DNA of 64,000 nucleotides from Streptomyces sp. 840.1. Its GTDB lineage: Bacteria > Actinomycetota > Actinomycetes > Streptomycetales > Streptomycetaceae. The stretch lies in NCBI RefSeq assembly GCF_003751445.1, contig NZ_RJUU01000002.1, positions 620,001-684,000 on the forward strand, read 5' to 3'. Made by a program: the position numbers and the translations under genes. The notes beneath the pieces are model-generated. The model was not told where the DNA came from, ran no database searches, and saw nothing but the letters and a program-made list of their open reading frames with translations. Below, in pieces: positions 25,713 through 33,618 of this stretch (within the stretch, counting starts at the first letter, position 1; every line of letters starts with the position of its first letter).

Positions 25713-25729
25713 TTCCGCCGGGCCCGGCA

Positions 25730-25769
25730 GGGGCCGCCGCCCACCCGGAACGGGTGCGGGGGCGGCCCC
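25730..25769 (+). terminator. hairpin terminator after the thioesterase gene
   Basis: Arms GGGGCCGCC (25730-25738) and GGCGGCCCC (25761-25769), with further partial pairing inside the loop, lie 18 bases after the stop and are followed by TT. Confidence 0.75.
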
Positions 25770-25868
25770 TTGGTGCTGTCGGTCCCGGTGACACGGCCGG
25801 TAGGGTTACCTCTGTGCGCCGAGGAGTTGTCCGGCGGCCCAGAGGACATCACTACGGAGGAACCGGCG

Positions 25869-26531
25869 TTGCACATCCAGGAGTGGCTGGAGAACGTTCC
25901 CGCGATCAGCGTCTACCTCCTGGTGGGCATAGTCATCGGTGTGGAGAGCCTCGGCATCCCGCTGCCGGGCGAGGTCGTGCTGATCAGCGCGGCGCTGCTG
26001 GCCGCGGGACACGACGGCATCAACCCGTGGATCCTGGGTGCCTGCGCGACGGCCGGGGCGGTGATCGGTGACTCGATCGGCTATGCCATCGGCCGCAGGG
26101 GCGGACGTCCGATGCTCGCCTGGCTCGGCGCGAAGTTCCCCCGGCACTTCGGTGAGAGCCAGATCGCCACGGCGGAACGCTCGTTCCACAAGTGGGGGAT
26201 GTGGGCGGTCTTCTTCGGCCGCTTCGTAGCCCTGCTGCGCATCTTCGCGGGACCGCTCGCCGGCGTCCTGCACATGCCGTACTGGAAGTTCCTGACCGCC
26301 AACCTGCTCGGCGGGATCGCCTGGGCGGGCGGCACCACGGCCGTCATCTACACGGTGGGTGTCGTCGCGGAGGACTGGCTCAAGCGGTTCTCGTACCTGG
26401 GACTGGCGATCGCTGTCCTGATCGGACTCGCCTCGATGCTGGTCGTCAGGAACCGGGCCAAGAAGGCGGCGGCCGCGCGGGACGCGGCGCAGCCGGCGCC
26501 CGAACCCGGGGCCGTACCGGCGGCCGACTGA
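25869..26531 (+). CDS. DedA family membrane protein
   Basis: A 220-residue integral membrane protein. Family signatures are visible: GIPLPGEVVLISAALLAAGH, the GDSIGYAIGRRGGRPML segment, and the re-entrant motif FFGRFVALLRIFAGPLAGV with the conserved Arg residues. DedA proteins support membrane-potential homeostasis, and some members flip undecaprenyl phosphate. The TTG start at 25869 is chosen because GGAGG lies 8 bases before it and the encoded protein begins with the amphipathic helix typical of the family. A Pro/Ala-rich C-terminal tail is present. Confidence 0.93.
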   Translation: MHIQEWLENVPAISVYLLVGIVIGVESLGIPLPGEVVLISAALLAAGHDGINPWILGACATAGAVIGDSIGYAIGRRGGRPMLAWLGAKFPRHFGESQIATAERSFHKWGMWAVFFGRFVALLRIFAGPLAGVLHMPYWKFLTANLLGGIAWAGGTTAVIYTVGVVAEDWLKRFSYLGLAIAVLIGLASMLVVRNRAKKAAAARDAAQPAPEPGAVPAAD

Positions 26532-26628
26532 ACCGCGCGGACCCGGGCCGGCCGGACCTGCGCGGCTGCCTGCGAGGGTTGCCCGTGGGGACTGTCCGTG
26601 AAAACTGCCCGCGGGACGCGTCCCGTGC

Positions 26629-27159
26629 TCAGTCCTCGAAGGCCTCGCGGTGTGCCTTGGCCAGTTCCACGTAGCCGACCGCGTTGAACTTCACGCCGTC
26701 GAGCTCCTCCTCGGTCAGCTGTCGTTTGACCTTGGCGGGTACGCCCGCGACCAGCGAACCCGGCGGCACCCGCATCCCCTGCGGGACCAGCGCCTGGGCG
26801 GCGATCAGTGAGCCGGTGCCGATGTGCGCACCGTTCAGGACGGTGGCCCCCATGCCGATCAGGACGTCGTCCTCGACGGTGCAGCCATGGAGCACCGCGT
26901 TGTGCCCGACCGAGACGCCCTCGCCGACCGTGACGGGGAAACCGGGATCGACGTGGACGCTGCAGTTGTCCTGGATGTTGGACCCGGCGCCGATGACGAT
27001 CGGGCCGCAGTCCGCGCGCAGCACCGCGTGGTACCAGACGCTGGAACCGGCCGCCATGGTGACCTCACCGATCACGACCGACGTCGGTGCCGTGAAGGCG
27101 GACGGGTCGATGTCCGGCTCCTGACCTCCCAGTGCGGTGATCAACGCCTGCTCTGCCAT
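26629..27159 (-). CDS. gamma-carbonic anhydrase family protein
   Basis: A left-handed beta-helix protein of 176 residues built from hexapeptide repeats, forming a trimer in its family. The three zinc-ligand His positions are visible as NCSVH and GHNAVLH. Characterised relatives interconvert CO2 and bicarbonate, but many (YrdA-like) show little activity. GGAGG-like sequence precedes the ATG. It is convergent with the DedA gene and separated from it by about 100 bp. Confidence 0.93.
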   Translation of the reverse strand: MAEQALITALGGQEPDIDPSAFTAPTSVVIGEVTMAAGSSVWYHAVLRADCGPIVIGAGSNIQDNCSVHVDPGFPVTVGEGVSVGHNAVLHGCTVEDDVLIGMGATVLNGAHIGTGSLIAAQALVPQGMRVPPGSLVAGVPAKVKRQLTEEELDGVKFNAVGYVELAKAHREAFED

Positions 27160-27321
27160 CGCGCGTTCCTCCGTGCTCCGGTGCTGTGGGTCGCGGTCGT
27201 CGGGCCGAGAGCCGTCCGGCCGCCGGGGAAACGGTATGCGACGGGCACGCGGGCCGGGGTCCCGGTGGGGTGAAGATCACAGGCCGGTGCGGATACCGGT
27301 CCCGGGCGCCCCGACTACCGT

Positions 27322-28065
27322 GTGCGAGTGCCGAAGAACAGAGACACGGTCTCCTCCCTGACCGCCTGGCGGCGGCGCGTCGTGTCCGGGGCCGTCCACC
27401 GCTGCTGGCGCTGGGTCCGGGAGACGGGCGCGGTCACGGCCGCGCATCCCGGCGGGCTGCGGTTCGGCCGGATCGGCGAGGGCACCCGGCTGGCGTTCCC
27501 GCAGGGCACGGTCTTCGGGGAGCCGTGGATCGAGCTCGGCAACCACTGCATCATCGGCGAACAGGTGACCCTCACGGCGGGGCTCATGCCCGATCTGGAC
27601 CTCGGTGCCGATCCGATCCTGACCCTGGGCGACGGTGTGGTGCTCGGCCGGGGCAGCCATGTGGTCGCCGACACCACGGTGACGATCGGCTCGGACACGT
27701 ACTGCGGGCCGTACGTCTACATCACCTCGACCAACCACAGTTACGACGATCCGCGGCAGCCGGTCGGCCGGCAGTGGCCGCGTATGGAACCGGTCGCCAT
27801 CGGGCCCGGTTGCTGGATCGGCACCGGAGCGGTGGTCCTCCCGGGCGCCCGGCTCGGGCGCAACGTGGTCGTCGCGGCGGGCGCGGTGGTACGCGGAGAG
27901 GTGCCCGACCACGCGGTCGTGGCCGGCGCCCCCGCACGTGTCGTACGCAGCTGGGACCCGGAGAAGGGCTGGCAGCCACCCATGCGCACACCGGCCCCGG
28001 TGCCGATACCGGAGGGTGTGACCCCCGAGCAGCTGCTGGCCGTGGCGGAGCTCGACGAGAGCTGA
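27322..28065 (+). CDS. left-handed beta-helix acyltransferase
   Basis: A 247-residue acyltransferase-like protein of the hexapeptide-repeat family (WbbJ/LacA group). The repeat domain spans residues about 75-215, and the active-site His lies in TSTNHSYDDPRQPVG near 140. The C-terminal AGAPARVVRSW is the usual end of the beta-helix. It probably acetylates a sugar or lipid-linked acceptor. The start may be GTG 27322 or GTG 27328; a TACCGT hexamer at 27316-27321 would place a leaderless start at 27328. Confidence 0.88.
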   Translation: MRVPKNRDTVSSLTAWRRRVVSGAVHRCWRWVRETGAVTAAHPGGLRFGRIGEGTRLAFPQGTVFGEPWIELGNHCIIGEQVTLTAGLMPDLDLGADPILTLGDGVVLGRGSHVVADTTVTIGSDTYCGPYVYITSTNHSYDDPRQPVGRQWPRMEPVAIGPGCWIGTGAVVLPGARLGRNVVVAAGAVVRGEVPDHAVVAGAPARVVRSWDPEKGWQPPMRTPAPVPIPEGVTPEQLLAVAELDES

Positions 28066-28092
28066 GGCTCGTGCCGGGGCCGGCGGGTCCCG

Positions 28093-28959
28093 TCAGCCGG
28101 TCGCCAGCAGCACCGTGCCGACCAGGGCGAGCCCGGCCCCCGCCGCCTGTACGCCGCGCAGCCGTTCCCCCAGGAAGCCGCGTGCGGCCAGGGCCGTGAC
28201 CACCGGGTAGAGCGAGGCCAGCACGGCGGCGACGGTGACCGGTCCGTGCTGGGCGGCGATCGAGTACGTACCGTTGGCCGCGACATCCGCGAGGCCCACG
28301 AACGCAAGCGCCGGCAACGCGGCCCGCACCGCGGCGGCCCCGCCCCCGTCGGGCAGCGCGCGGCCGCCGCGCCGCACCGAGACGTACAGTGCCGCGCCGC
28401 CCACCGTGATGTTGGTGAGCCGCTGCACGAACAGGGCCAGGAAGAGGCCGCTGAGCGTGGTGGACGCCTCCGCGATCAGGGACATCACGGCCCCGAAGCC
28501 GAACGCCGCCACCAGGGTCAGCAGCACCGCCCGGCGCTGGACCGGGGCGCCGCGCAACTGCGGGCCGCCCGCCAGCACGATGCCCGCCACCGCGACGGCG
28601 ACCCCGGCGAACTGCAGCAGCCCCGGCCGCTCCCCGGCGATCAGCCCGACGCTCACCGGCACGGCGACGCCCAGGGAACCGAGCGGGGAGACGACCCCCA
28701 TCGGGCCGAGCGCCAGGGCCTTGTAGAAGCTCAGCATCGCGACCGGCCCCACCACACCGGCCGCGACCGCGAACCAGAGCTGCCCGCCCGCCTCGCTCCA
28801 GGCACCCGTGACGGTCACGATCACCGCGAGCACGGTCGCGGCGGCGGTCTGCGAGACGACCACCACGGTCAGCGCGGGCATGCGCCGGGTCAGCAGCCCG
28901 CCGCCGAAGTCGGCCAGTCCCCACAGCAGGCTGGTGGCGAGGGCGAACAGTGCGGACAT
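28093..28959 (-). CDS. EamA/DMT family transporter
   Basis: A membrane protein of 288 residues with ten hydrophobic helices in two EamA repeats. The first runs from MSALFALATSLLWGLADFGG and the second from about residue 150 (VLLTLVAAFGFGAVMSLIAE). Members export amino acids, metabolites or drugs. The ATG at 28959 follows GAGG. It diverges from an XRE-cupin regulator gene with 93 bp between them, a common regulator-exporter pairing. Confidence 0.9.
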   Translation of the reverse strand: MSALFALATSLLWGLADFGGGLLTRRMPALTVVVVSQTAAATVLAVIVTVTGAWSEAGGQLWFAVAAGVVGPVAMLSFYKALALGPMGVVSPLGSLGVAVPVSVGLIAGERPGLLQFAGVAVAVAGIVLAGGPQLRGAPVQRRAVLLTLVAAFGFGAVMSLIAEASTTLSGLFLALFVQRLTNITVGGAALYVSVRRGGRALPDGGGAAAVRAALPALAFVGLADVAANGTYSIAAQHGPVTVAAVLASLYPVVTALAARGFLGERLRGVQAAGAGLALVGTVLLATG

Positions 28960-29052
28960 GCGCGGGCCTCGCAGTACAGTGCGGTGAACGGTGGGTACAG
29001 CACACCGTAGTGCAGTATTTTCGACTCTGTCATCCAGAATATTGGACGGAAT

Positions 29053-29625
29053 GTGACTGATCTCGACCAGCTGACCCAGTCCCTCGCGCGCAATCTCAAG
29101 CGCTGGCGCGGGGAGCGGGGCTTCACCCTGGACGCCCTCGCCACCCGTGCCGGGGTCAGTCGCGGCATGATCATCCAGATCGAGCAGGCACGTACCAACC
29201 CGAGCGTCGGCACCACGGTCAAGCTCGCCGACGCGCTCGGTGTCAGCATCACCACCCTGCTCGACTACGACCAGGGCTCCCCGGTCCGCCTGGTGCCCGC
29301 CAGCCAGGCGGTACGGATGTGGTCGACGGAGGCGGGGAGCGCCACCACCCTGCTGGTCGGCACCGAGGCCCGGGGACCGCTGGAACTGTGGTCCTGGCGG
29401 CTGGTGCCCGGCGAGGGCAGCGCGTCCGATCCGCACCCCGAGGGCACCGTCGAGCTGCTCCACGTCACCACCGGTGAACTCACCCTGGTCGTCGACGGCA
29501 CCTCGTACACCGTGCCCGCCGGAACCTCCGCCACCTTCGAGGCGCACCACCCCCACGCCTACCGCAACGAGGGCTCCGAGCCCCTCGAAGTCACCATGGC
29601 CGTGTCCATCCCGCCCGTCAGATGA
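29053..29625 (+). CDS. XRE family regulator with C-terminal cupin domain
   Basis: A 190-residue DNA-binding protein. The helix-turn-helix occupies residues 10-62 (GFTLDALATRAGVSRGMIIQ followed by IEQARTNPS), and a cupin sensor domain lies at about 110-188 with DPHPEGTVELLHVTTGE and VPAGTSATFEAHHPHAYRN. Such regulators respond to small ligands or metals. It probably controls the divergent EamA exporter. GTG start with GGACGGA upstream. Confidence 0.92.
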   Translation: MTDLDQLTQSLARNLKRWRGERGFTLDALATRAGVSRGMIIQIEQARTNPSVGTTVKLADALGVSITTLLDYDQGSPVRLVPASQAVRMWSTEAGSATTLLVGTEARGPLELWSWRLVPGEGSASDPHPEGTVELLHVTTGELTLVVDGTSYTVPAGTSATFEAHHPHAYRNEGSEPLEVTMAVSIPPVR

Positions 29626-29669
29626 GACGTCCGACCGGGCCGGTGCACGGGGCTGTTAGCGTGGCCGGC

Positions 29670-30230
29670 ATGTACGCACCCATCGGCTCCTTCGAGGATG
29701 CCGGCCCCGCTGCCGAACGCCTCGAACTGCTCACCGCCCCGGTGGCCGCGGCGGTCCGCGAGGGCTGGGGCGGTATCCCCGCCGAGCAGGTCATCCACGT
29801 CGACACGGACCCCGCGATCGCCGACACCGCCGCGTTCGTCGAACACCATGGGGCCGAACTGCTGGAACGGTCGGCCAACTGCGTCGTCGTGGCCGGCAAG
29901 CGCGGGGGAGAGACCACCCTGGCCGCCTGCCTCGTGCTGTCCCACTCCCGCGTCGACGTGAACAACGCCGTCCGCAAGCACCTCGGCGCCCGGAAGGCGT
30001 CATTCGCTCCGATGGACACGGCAGTCGGTGAGACCGGCATGGAGTACGGCGGCATCACGCCCGTCGGACTGCCGGACGGCTGGCCCCTGTTGATCGATCC
30101 CGCCGTCGTGGAAGAGGAATGGGTCCTGGTCGGCAGCGGCAGCCGCCGGGGCAAACTGATCATGCCGGGCAAGGCGCTCGCGGCGCTGCCGGGCGCGGTC
30201 GTGGTCGAAGGTCTCGGCATCAGGAGCTGA
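29670..30230 (+). CDS. YbaK/EbsC (aminoacyl-tRNA deacylase-like) protein
   Basis: A 186-residue protein of the YbaK/ProX editing family, which hydrolyses mischarged aminoacyl-tRNA. The conserved core RSANCVVVAGKRGGETTLAA, followed by DVNNAVRKHLGARKASFAPM, is present, with the usual Lys in place. The C-terminal segment is normal. ATG at 29670 is preferred over earlier in-frame starts because it starts at the first family-like residues. The 3' 231 bp of the gene lie on the opposite strand of the AAC(3) reading frame. Confidence 0.87.
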   Translation: MYAPIGSFEDAGPAAERLELLTAPVAAAVREGWGGIPAEQVIHVDTDPAIADTAAFVEHHGAELLERSANCVVVAGKRGGETTLAACLVLSHSRVDVNNAVRKHLGARKASFAPMDTAVGETGMEYGGITPVGLPDGWPLLIDPAVVEEEWVLVGSGSRRGKLIMPGKALAALPGAVVVEGLGIRS

Positions 30231-31058
30231 ACCGCCGCGGCGGTGCGCGGGCAGCCACTTCGCGGCGAAGCCCACCGCTTCGGGCAGGCGGAACAGGTGG
30301 CTCGGAGCCGATCCGACCCGGGCGGTGGTGACGGCGCCGGACCGGGCCGAGCGCGCGAAGTCCGCGCCCAGGGCCGCGAAGTCGCCGTCCTCCAGAGCCA
30401 CGTCCTCGTACTCCCACCACCGCCGCCCGCCGCCTTCGCCCACCACGCAGCGGTAGGTACGCCGGGGCGGTGAGGGCACGCGGTACTCGGCGAGGTGGAA
30501 CGCGGTGCAGGAGCCGAAGCCGGTTCCCAGGAGCAGGACCTGCGCCCCCAGGTCGTACAGCCTGGCCAGCGGCGAGTCCTCCCCGAGATGGCAGTCCGGG
30601 CGGTGCCCGGCCACCACCTCGTCCGCCCGCGGACCCACGGCCGCGAACGAGGTCTGCGGATGGGCGCTGCGCACGGCGCCGGGGGAGCGGCGCACCGCTT
30701 CGGCCAGGCGCCCCATCGACGGGGCAGCGGTGGTGGCCGGGTCGAACGCGGGCATGGCCGCCCGCACGGCGTCCAGCTCCCGCGCGCCGAGGCCACGTAC
30801 CCGGGCGCGGTACTGCGGTGAGGTGTCGGAGTTCTCCGGGGTGAAGGCCGGGACGACCAGCGTGCCCCGAGGCCCCAGCGCATCCCGCAGGGCGGCGGTC
30901 ACGGCGGGCACCCCGCCGCGGACCGTCCCCACCGCACGCAGTGAGGCGTGCACCATGAGGACCCCGCCACGCTCCACACCGAGCCGGGACAGCTGTCCGG
31001 CCAGCCGGGCGCGGCTCTGGGAGAGGCTCAGCACACCGGGTGCGGGGGCGGTAATCAC
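30000..31058 (-). CDS. aminoglycoside 3-N-acetyltransferase family protein with overlapping C-terminal extension
   Basis: AAC(3)-family acetyl-CoA-dependent acetyltransferase. Recognisable parts are VLMVHASLRAVGTVRGG, LVVPAFT, AHPQTSFAAVGPRADEV and LGTGFGSCTAFHLAEYR. The typical domain is about 265-280 residues and ends near AAKWLPAHRR at residue 276. The frame, however, has no stop there and continues about 75 residues, entirely antisense to the YbaK gene. The extension may be translated, or a stop may have been lost. Many AAC(3)-like chromosomal genes do not confer resistance, so resistance is not implied. Confidence 0.8.
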   Translation of the reverse strand: MITAPAPGVLSLSQSRARLAGQLSRLGVERGGVLMVHASLRAVGTVRGGVPAVTAALRDALGPRGTLVVPAFTPENSDTSPQYRARVRGLGARELDAVRAAMPAFDPATTAAPSMGRLAEAVRRSPGAVRSAHPQTSFAAVGPRADEVVAGHRPDCHLGEDSPLARLYDLGAQVLLLGTGFGSCTAFHLAEYRVPSPPRRTYRCVVGEGGGRRWWEYEDVALEDGDFAALGADFARSARSGAVTTARVGSAPSHLFRLPEAVGFAAKWLPAHRRGGSAPDAETFDHDRARQRRERLARHDQFAPAAAAADQDPFLFHDGGIDQQGPAVRQSDGRDAAVLHAGLTDCRVHRSE

Positions 31059-31216
31059 AGCGGATCATTCTTGCAGCCCGTGGCGGAGCGCGACACCACG
31101 CACATTCGGCCGAACGGTGACGGTCCCAGGTGCCTCCCCGGTCCCGTGAGAGGCCGGGGCCCCCAGCCGGAGCGACAGCCGAGGCCCACAGCAGCCGGCC
31201 CCTGCGGCCTGAGCCC

Positions 31217-31627
31217 CTATCGTTCCAGGGCGGGGATCTCGATGGCCGGGCAGCGGTCCATGACCATGTCGAGCCCGGCCGCCCGGGTGCGCTCGTACGC
31301 CTGCTCGTCGATCACGCCGAGCTGGAACCACACCGCGGACGCGCCGGCCGAGACCGCCTCGTCCGCCACCGCGCCGGCCAGCTCGCTGTTGACGAAGACG
31401 TCCACCACATCGACCGGGAACGGGATGTCGGCCAGCGAGGCGTAACCGTCCTCGCCGTGCACCCGCTCCGCCTTCGGATGCACCGGGACCACGCGCTTGC
31501 CGAAGCGCTGAAGGACCTCGGCCACCCCGTAGGCCGCGCGGGAGCGGTTGTTCGACAGCCCCACCACCGCCCAGGTGTCGCCCGTCCCGGTCAGAATCCT
31601 GCGGATCGTCTCCGTGTCTGCGTACAT
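31217..31627 (-). CDS. CoA-binding domain protein (YccU-like)
   Basis: A 136-residue Rossmann-like protein. The N-terminal WAVVGLSNNRSRAAYGVAEV loop and the later VDVVDVFVNSELAGAVADEA and AVWFQLGVIDEQAY segments match the small CoA-binding family. No enzymatic role is established. The ATG at 31627 begins just before the family homology; a longer in-frame start adds a poor 16-residue prefix. It is divergent from the YigZ-like gene. Confidence 0.9.
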   Translation of the reverse strand: MYADTETIRRILTGTGDTWAVVGLSNNRSRAAYGVAEVLQRFGKRVVPVHPKAERVHGEDGYASLADIPFPVDVVDVFVNSELAGAVADEAVSAGASAVWFQLGVIDEQAYERTRAAGLDMVMDRCPAIEIPALER

Positions 31628-31686
31628 GATCCACTCAACGGACGGCCGCCCCGGACCATTCCCGGGGCTGCGCATAGGCTGGCCGG

Positions 31687-32313
31687 ATGCAGGAGCAGTA
31701 CCGGACAGTCGCCCGAGCGGGCGTGCACGAGGCCGAGATCAACCGGTCGCGTTTCATCTGCGCGCTCGCCCCCGCCGCCACCGAGCGGGAAGCGCAGGAA
31801 TTCGTCGCCCGCATCCGTAAGGAGCACCCGGCGGCCAACCACAACTGCTTCGCGTACGTGATCGGCGCCGACGCCTCCGTACAGAAGGCAAGTGACGACG
31901 GCGAGCCGGGAGGCACCGCCGGGGTGCCGATGCTCCAGATGCTGACCCGCCGCGAGATGAGGTACGTCGTCGCGGTCGTCACCCGCTACTTCGGCGGGGT
32001 GAAACTCGGCGCGGGCGGGCTGATCCGCGCTTACGGGGGAGTGGTCGGTGAGGCCCTCGACGCGATCGGCACACTCACCCGGCAGCGGTTCCGGCTCGCC
32101 ACCGTCACCGTGGACCACCAGCGGGCGGGCCGGCTCGAGAACGAACTGCGGGCCACCGGGCGGACCGTGCGAGAGGTCCGATACGCGGAGGCGGTGACCA
32201 TCGAGATCGGGCTGCCGGACGCGGACGTGGCCGAGTTCCGGCGCTGGCTGGCCGACGCGACGGCCGGCGAGGCGGAGCTGGAGCTGGGCGGCGAGGCCTA
32301 CGGGGACGCCTGA
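31687..32313 (+). CDS. YigZ/IMPACT family protein
   Basis: A 208-residue two-domain protein. The N-terminal UPF0029 domain contains the signature ASDDGEPGGTAGVPML and the RYFGGVKLGAGGLIRAY stretch; the C-terminal domain resembles the EF-G domain-V fold. The eukaryotic relative IMPACT modulates translation control, and bacterial members may bind RNA. The start is ATG 31687. It precedes sbcD by about 138 bp. Confidence 0.95.
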   Translation: MQEQYRTVARAGVHEAEINRSRFICALAPAATEREAQEFVARIRKEHPAANHNCFAYVIGADASVQKASDDGEPGGTAGVPMLQMLTRREMRYVVAVVTRYFGGVKLGAGGLIRAYGGVVGEALDAIGTLTRQRFRLATVTVDHQRAGRLENELRATGRTVREVRYAEAVTIEIGLPDADVAEFRRWLADATAGEAELELGGEAYGDA

Positions 32314-32451
32314 GTACTGTGGTGCGGGGGCGCGGGTGCGGGGCCGCGCGGGCACGACGATCACAGCGCACCGGGTCCGGGCCGCTCCGGAGCACAAGGG
32401 GCGGCGGCCGCACGGGTGGAGGAAGCGAAACATGCAGGTCGGAGCCGGGTC

Positions 32452-33618
32452 TTGAGGATTTTGCACACATCGGACTGGCATCTGGGCCGGTCCTTCCACC
32501 GCGTCTCGCTGCTCGACGCCCAGGCCGCCTACCTCGATCACCTGGTCGCGACGGTCCGTGACCACGACGTCGATGCCGTGGTCGTGGCGGGTGATGTGTA
32601 CGACAGGGCGGTGCCGCCGCTCTCCGCCGTCCAGCTCTTCGACGACGCGCTGCACCGGCTCGCCGAGGCCGGCGTGCCCACCGTGATGATCTCCGGGAAC
32701 CACGACTCGGCCCGCCGGCTCGGCGTCGGCGCCGGACTCATCGGGCGGGCAGGCATCCATCTGCGGACCGACCCCGCGCACTGCGCCACCCCGGTCGTAC
32801 TCCCCGACGCCCACGGCGACGTGGCGTTCTACGGGCTCCCCTATCTGGAACCAGCCCTCGTCAAGGACGAGTTCAATGCCGAACGGGCCGGGCACGAGGC
32901 CGTCCTGAGCGCTGCCATGGACCGGGTCCGCGCGGACCTCGCGACTCGGCCCGGCGCCACCCGGTCCGTCGTCCTCGCGCACGCCTTCGTCGCGGGCGGC
33001 GAGGCGAGCGACAGCGAACGCGACATCACCGTCGGCGGGGTGGCCGTGGTCCCCGCCGGAGTCTTCGACGGAGTCGACTACGTGGCGCTGGGACACCTGC
33101 ACGGCTGCCAGAGCGTCACCGAACGCGTCCGCTACTCCGGCTCCCCGCTCGCGTACTCCTTCTCCGAGGCCGGCCACCGCAAGACGATGTGGCTGATCGA
33201 CCTGGACGACACCGGCGCCGTCGCCGCCGAACGGATCGACTGCCCGGTGCCGCGCCCGCTCGCCCGGCTCCGCGGCCGGTTCGACACCCTGCTCGACGAC
33301 CCCGCCCTGGACCGGCACGAGCTGTCCTGGGTGGAGGCCACCCTCACCGACCCGGTCCGCCCGGCCGAACCGATGGCCCGCCTCGTCGAGCGGTTCCCGC
33401 ACACGCTCGCCCTCGCCTTCGAACCGGAACGCGACCCCGAGGACCCGCAGACCTCCTACGCCGAGCGGCTGCGGGGGCGCGACGACCAGAGCATCGCGGA
33501 GGACTTCGTGGCCCATGTCCGCGGCGGATACGGCATCGACGAGTCGGAGCGGACGGTGCTGCGCGGCGCCTTCGACCACGTACGCGTCGACGACAGCGTG
33601 CGCGAGGTGAACCGGTGA
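32452..33618 (+). CDS. sbcD: exonuclease SbcD (SbcCD complex nuclease subunit)
   Basis: Mre11-like Mn-dependent nuclease of 388 residues that opens DNA hairpins and degrades double-strand ends with SbcC. Phosphoesterase motifs are visible: LHTSDWHLGRSF (I), VVAGDVYDRAVPP (II), ISGNHDS (III), VLAHAFV (IV) and ALGHLHG (V). TTG start at 32452 with GGAG upstream. Its stop overlaps the SbcC GTG by 4 bases, so translation is coupled. Confidence 0.97.
   Translation: MRILHTSDWHLGRSFHRVSLLDAQAAYLDHLVATVRDHDVDAVVVAGDVYDRAVPPLSAVQLFDDALHRLAEAGVPTVMISGNHDSARRLGVGAGLIGRAGIHLRTDPAHCATPVVLPDAHGDVAFYGLPYLEPALVKDEFNAERAGHEAVLSAAMDRVRADLATRPGATRSVVLAHAFVAGGEASDSERDITVGGVAVVPAGVFDGVDYVALGHLHGCQSVTERVRYSGSPLAYSFSEAGHRKTMWLIDLDDTGAVAAERIDCPVPRPLARLRGRFDTLLDDPALDRHELSWVEATLTDPVRPAEPMARLVERFPHTLALAFEPERDPEDPQTSYAERLRGRDDQSIAEDFVAHVRGGYGIDESERTVLRGAFDHVRVDDSVREVNR

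Noticed and set aside
30000..31058. Aminoglycoside resistance determinant
   Set aside because: AAC(3)-like genes are common on Streptomyces chromosomes and often do not give resistance; sequence alone cannot show it.
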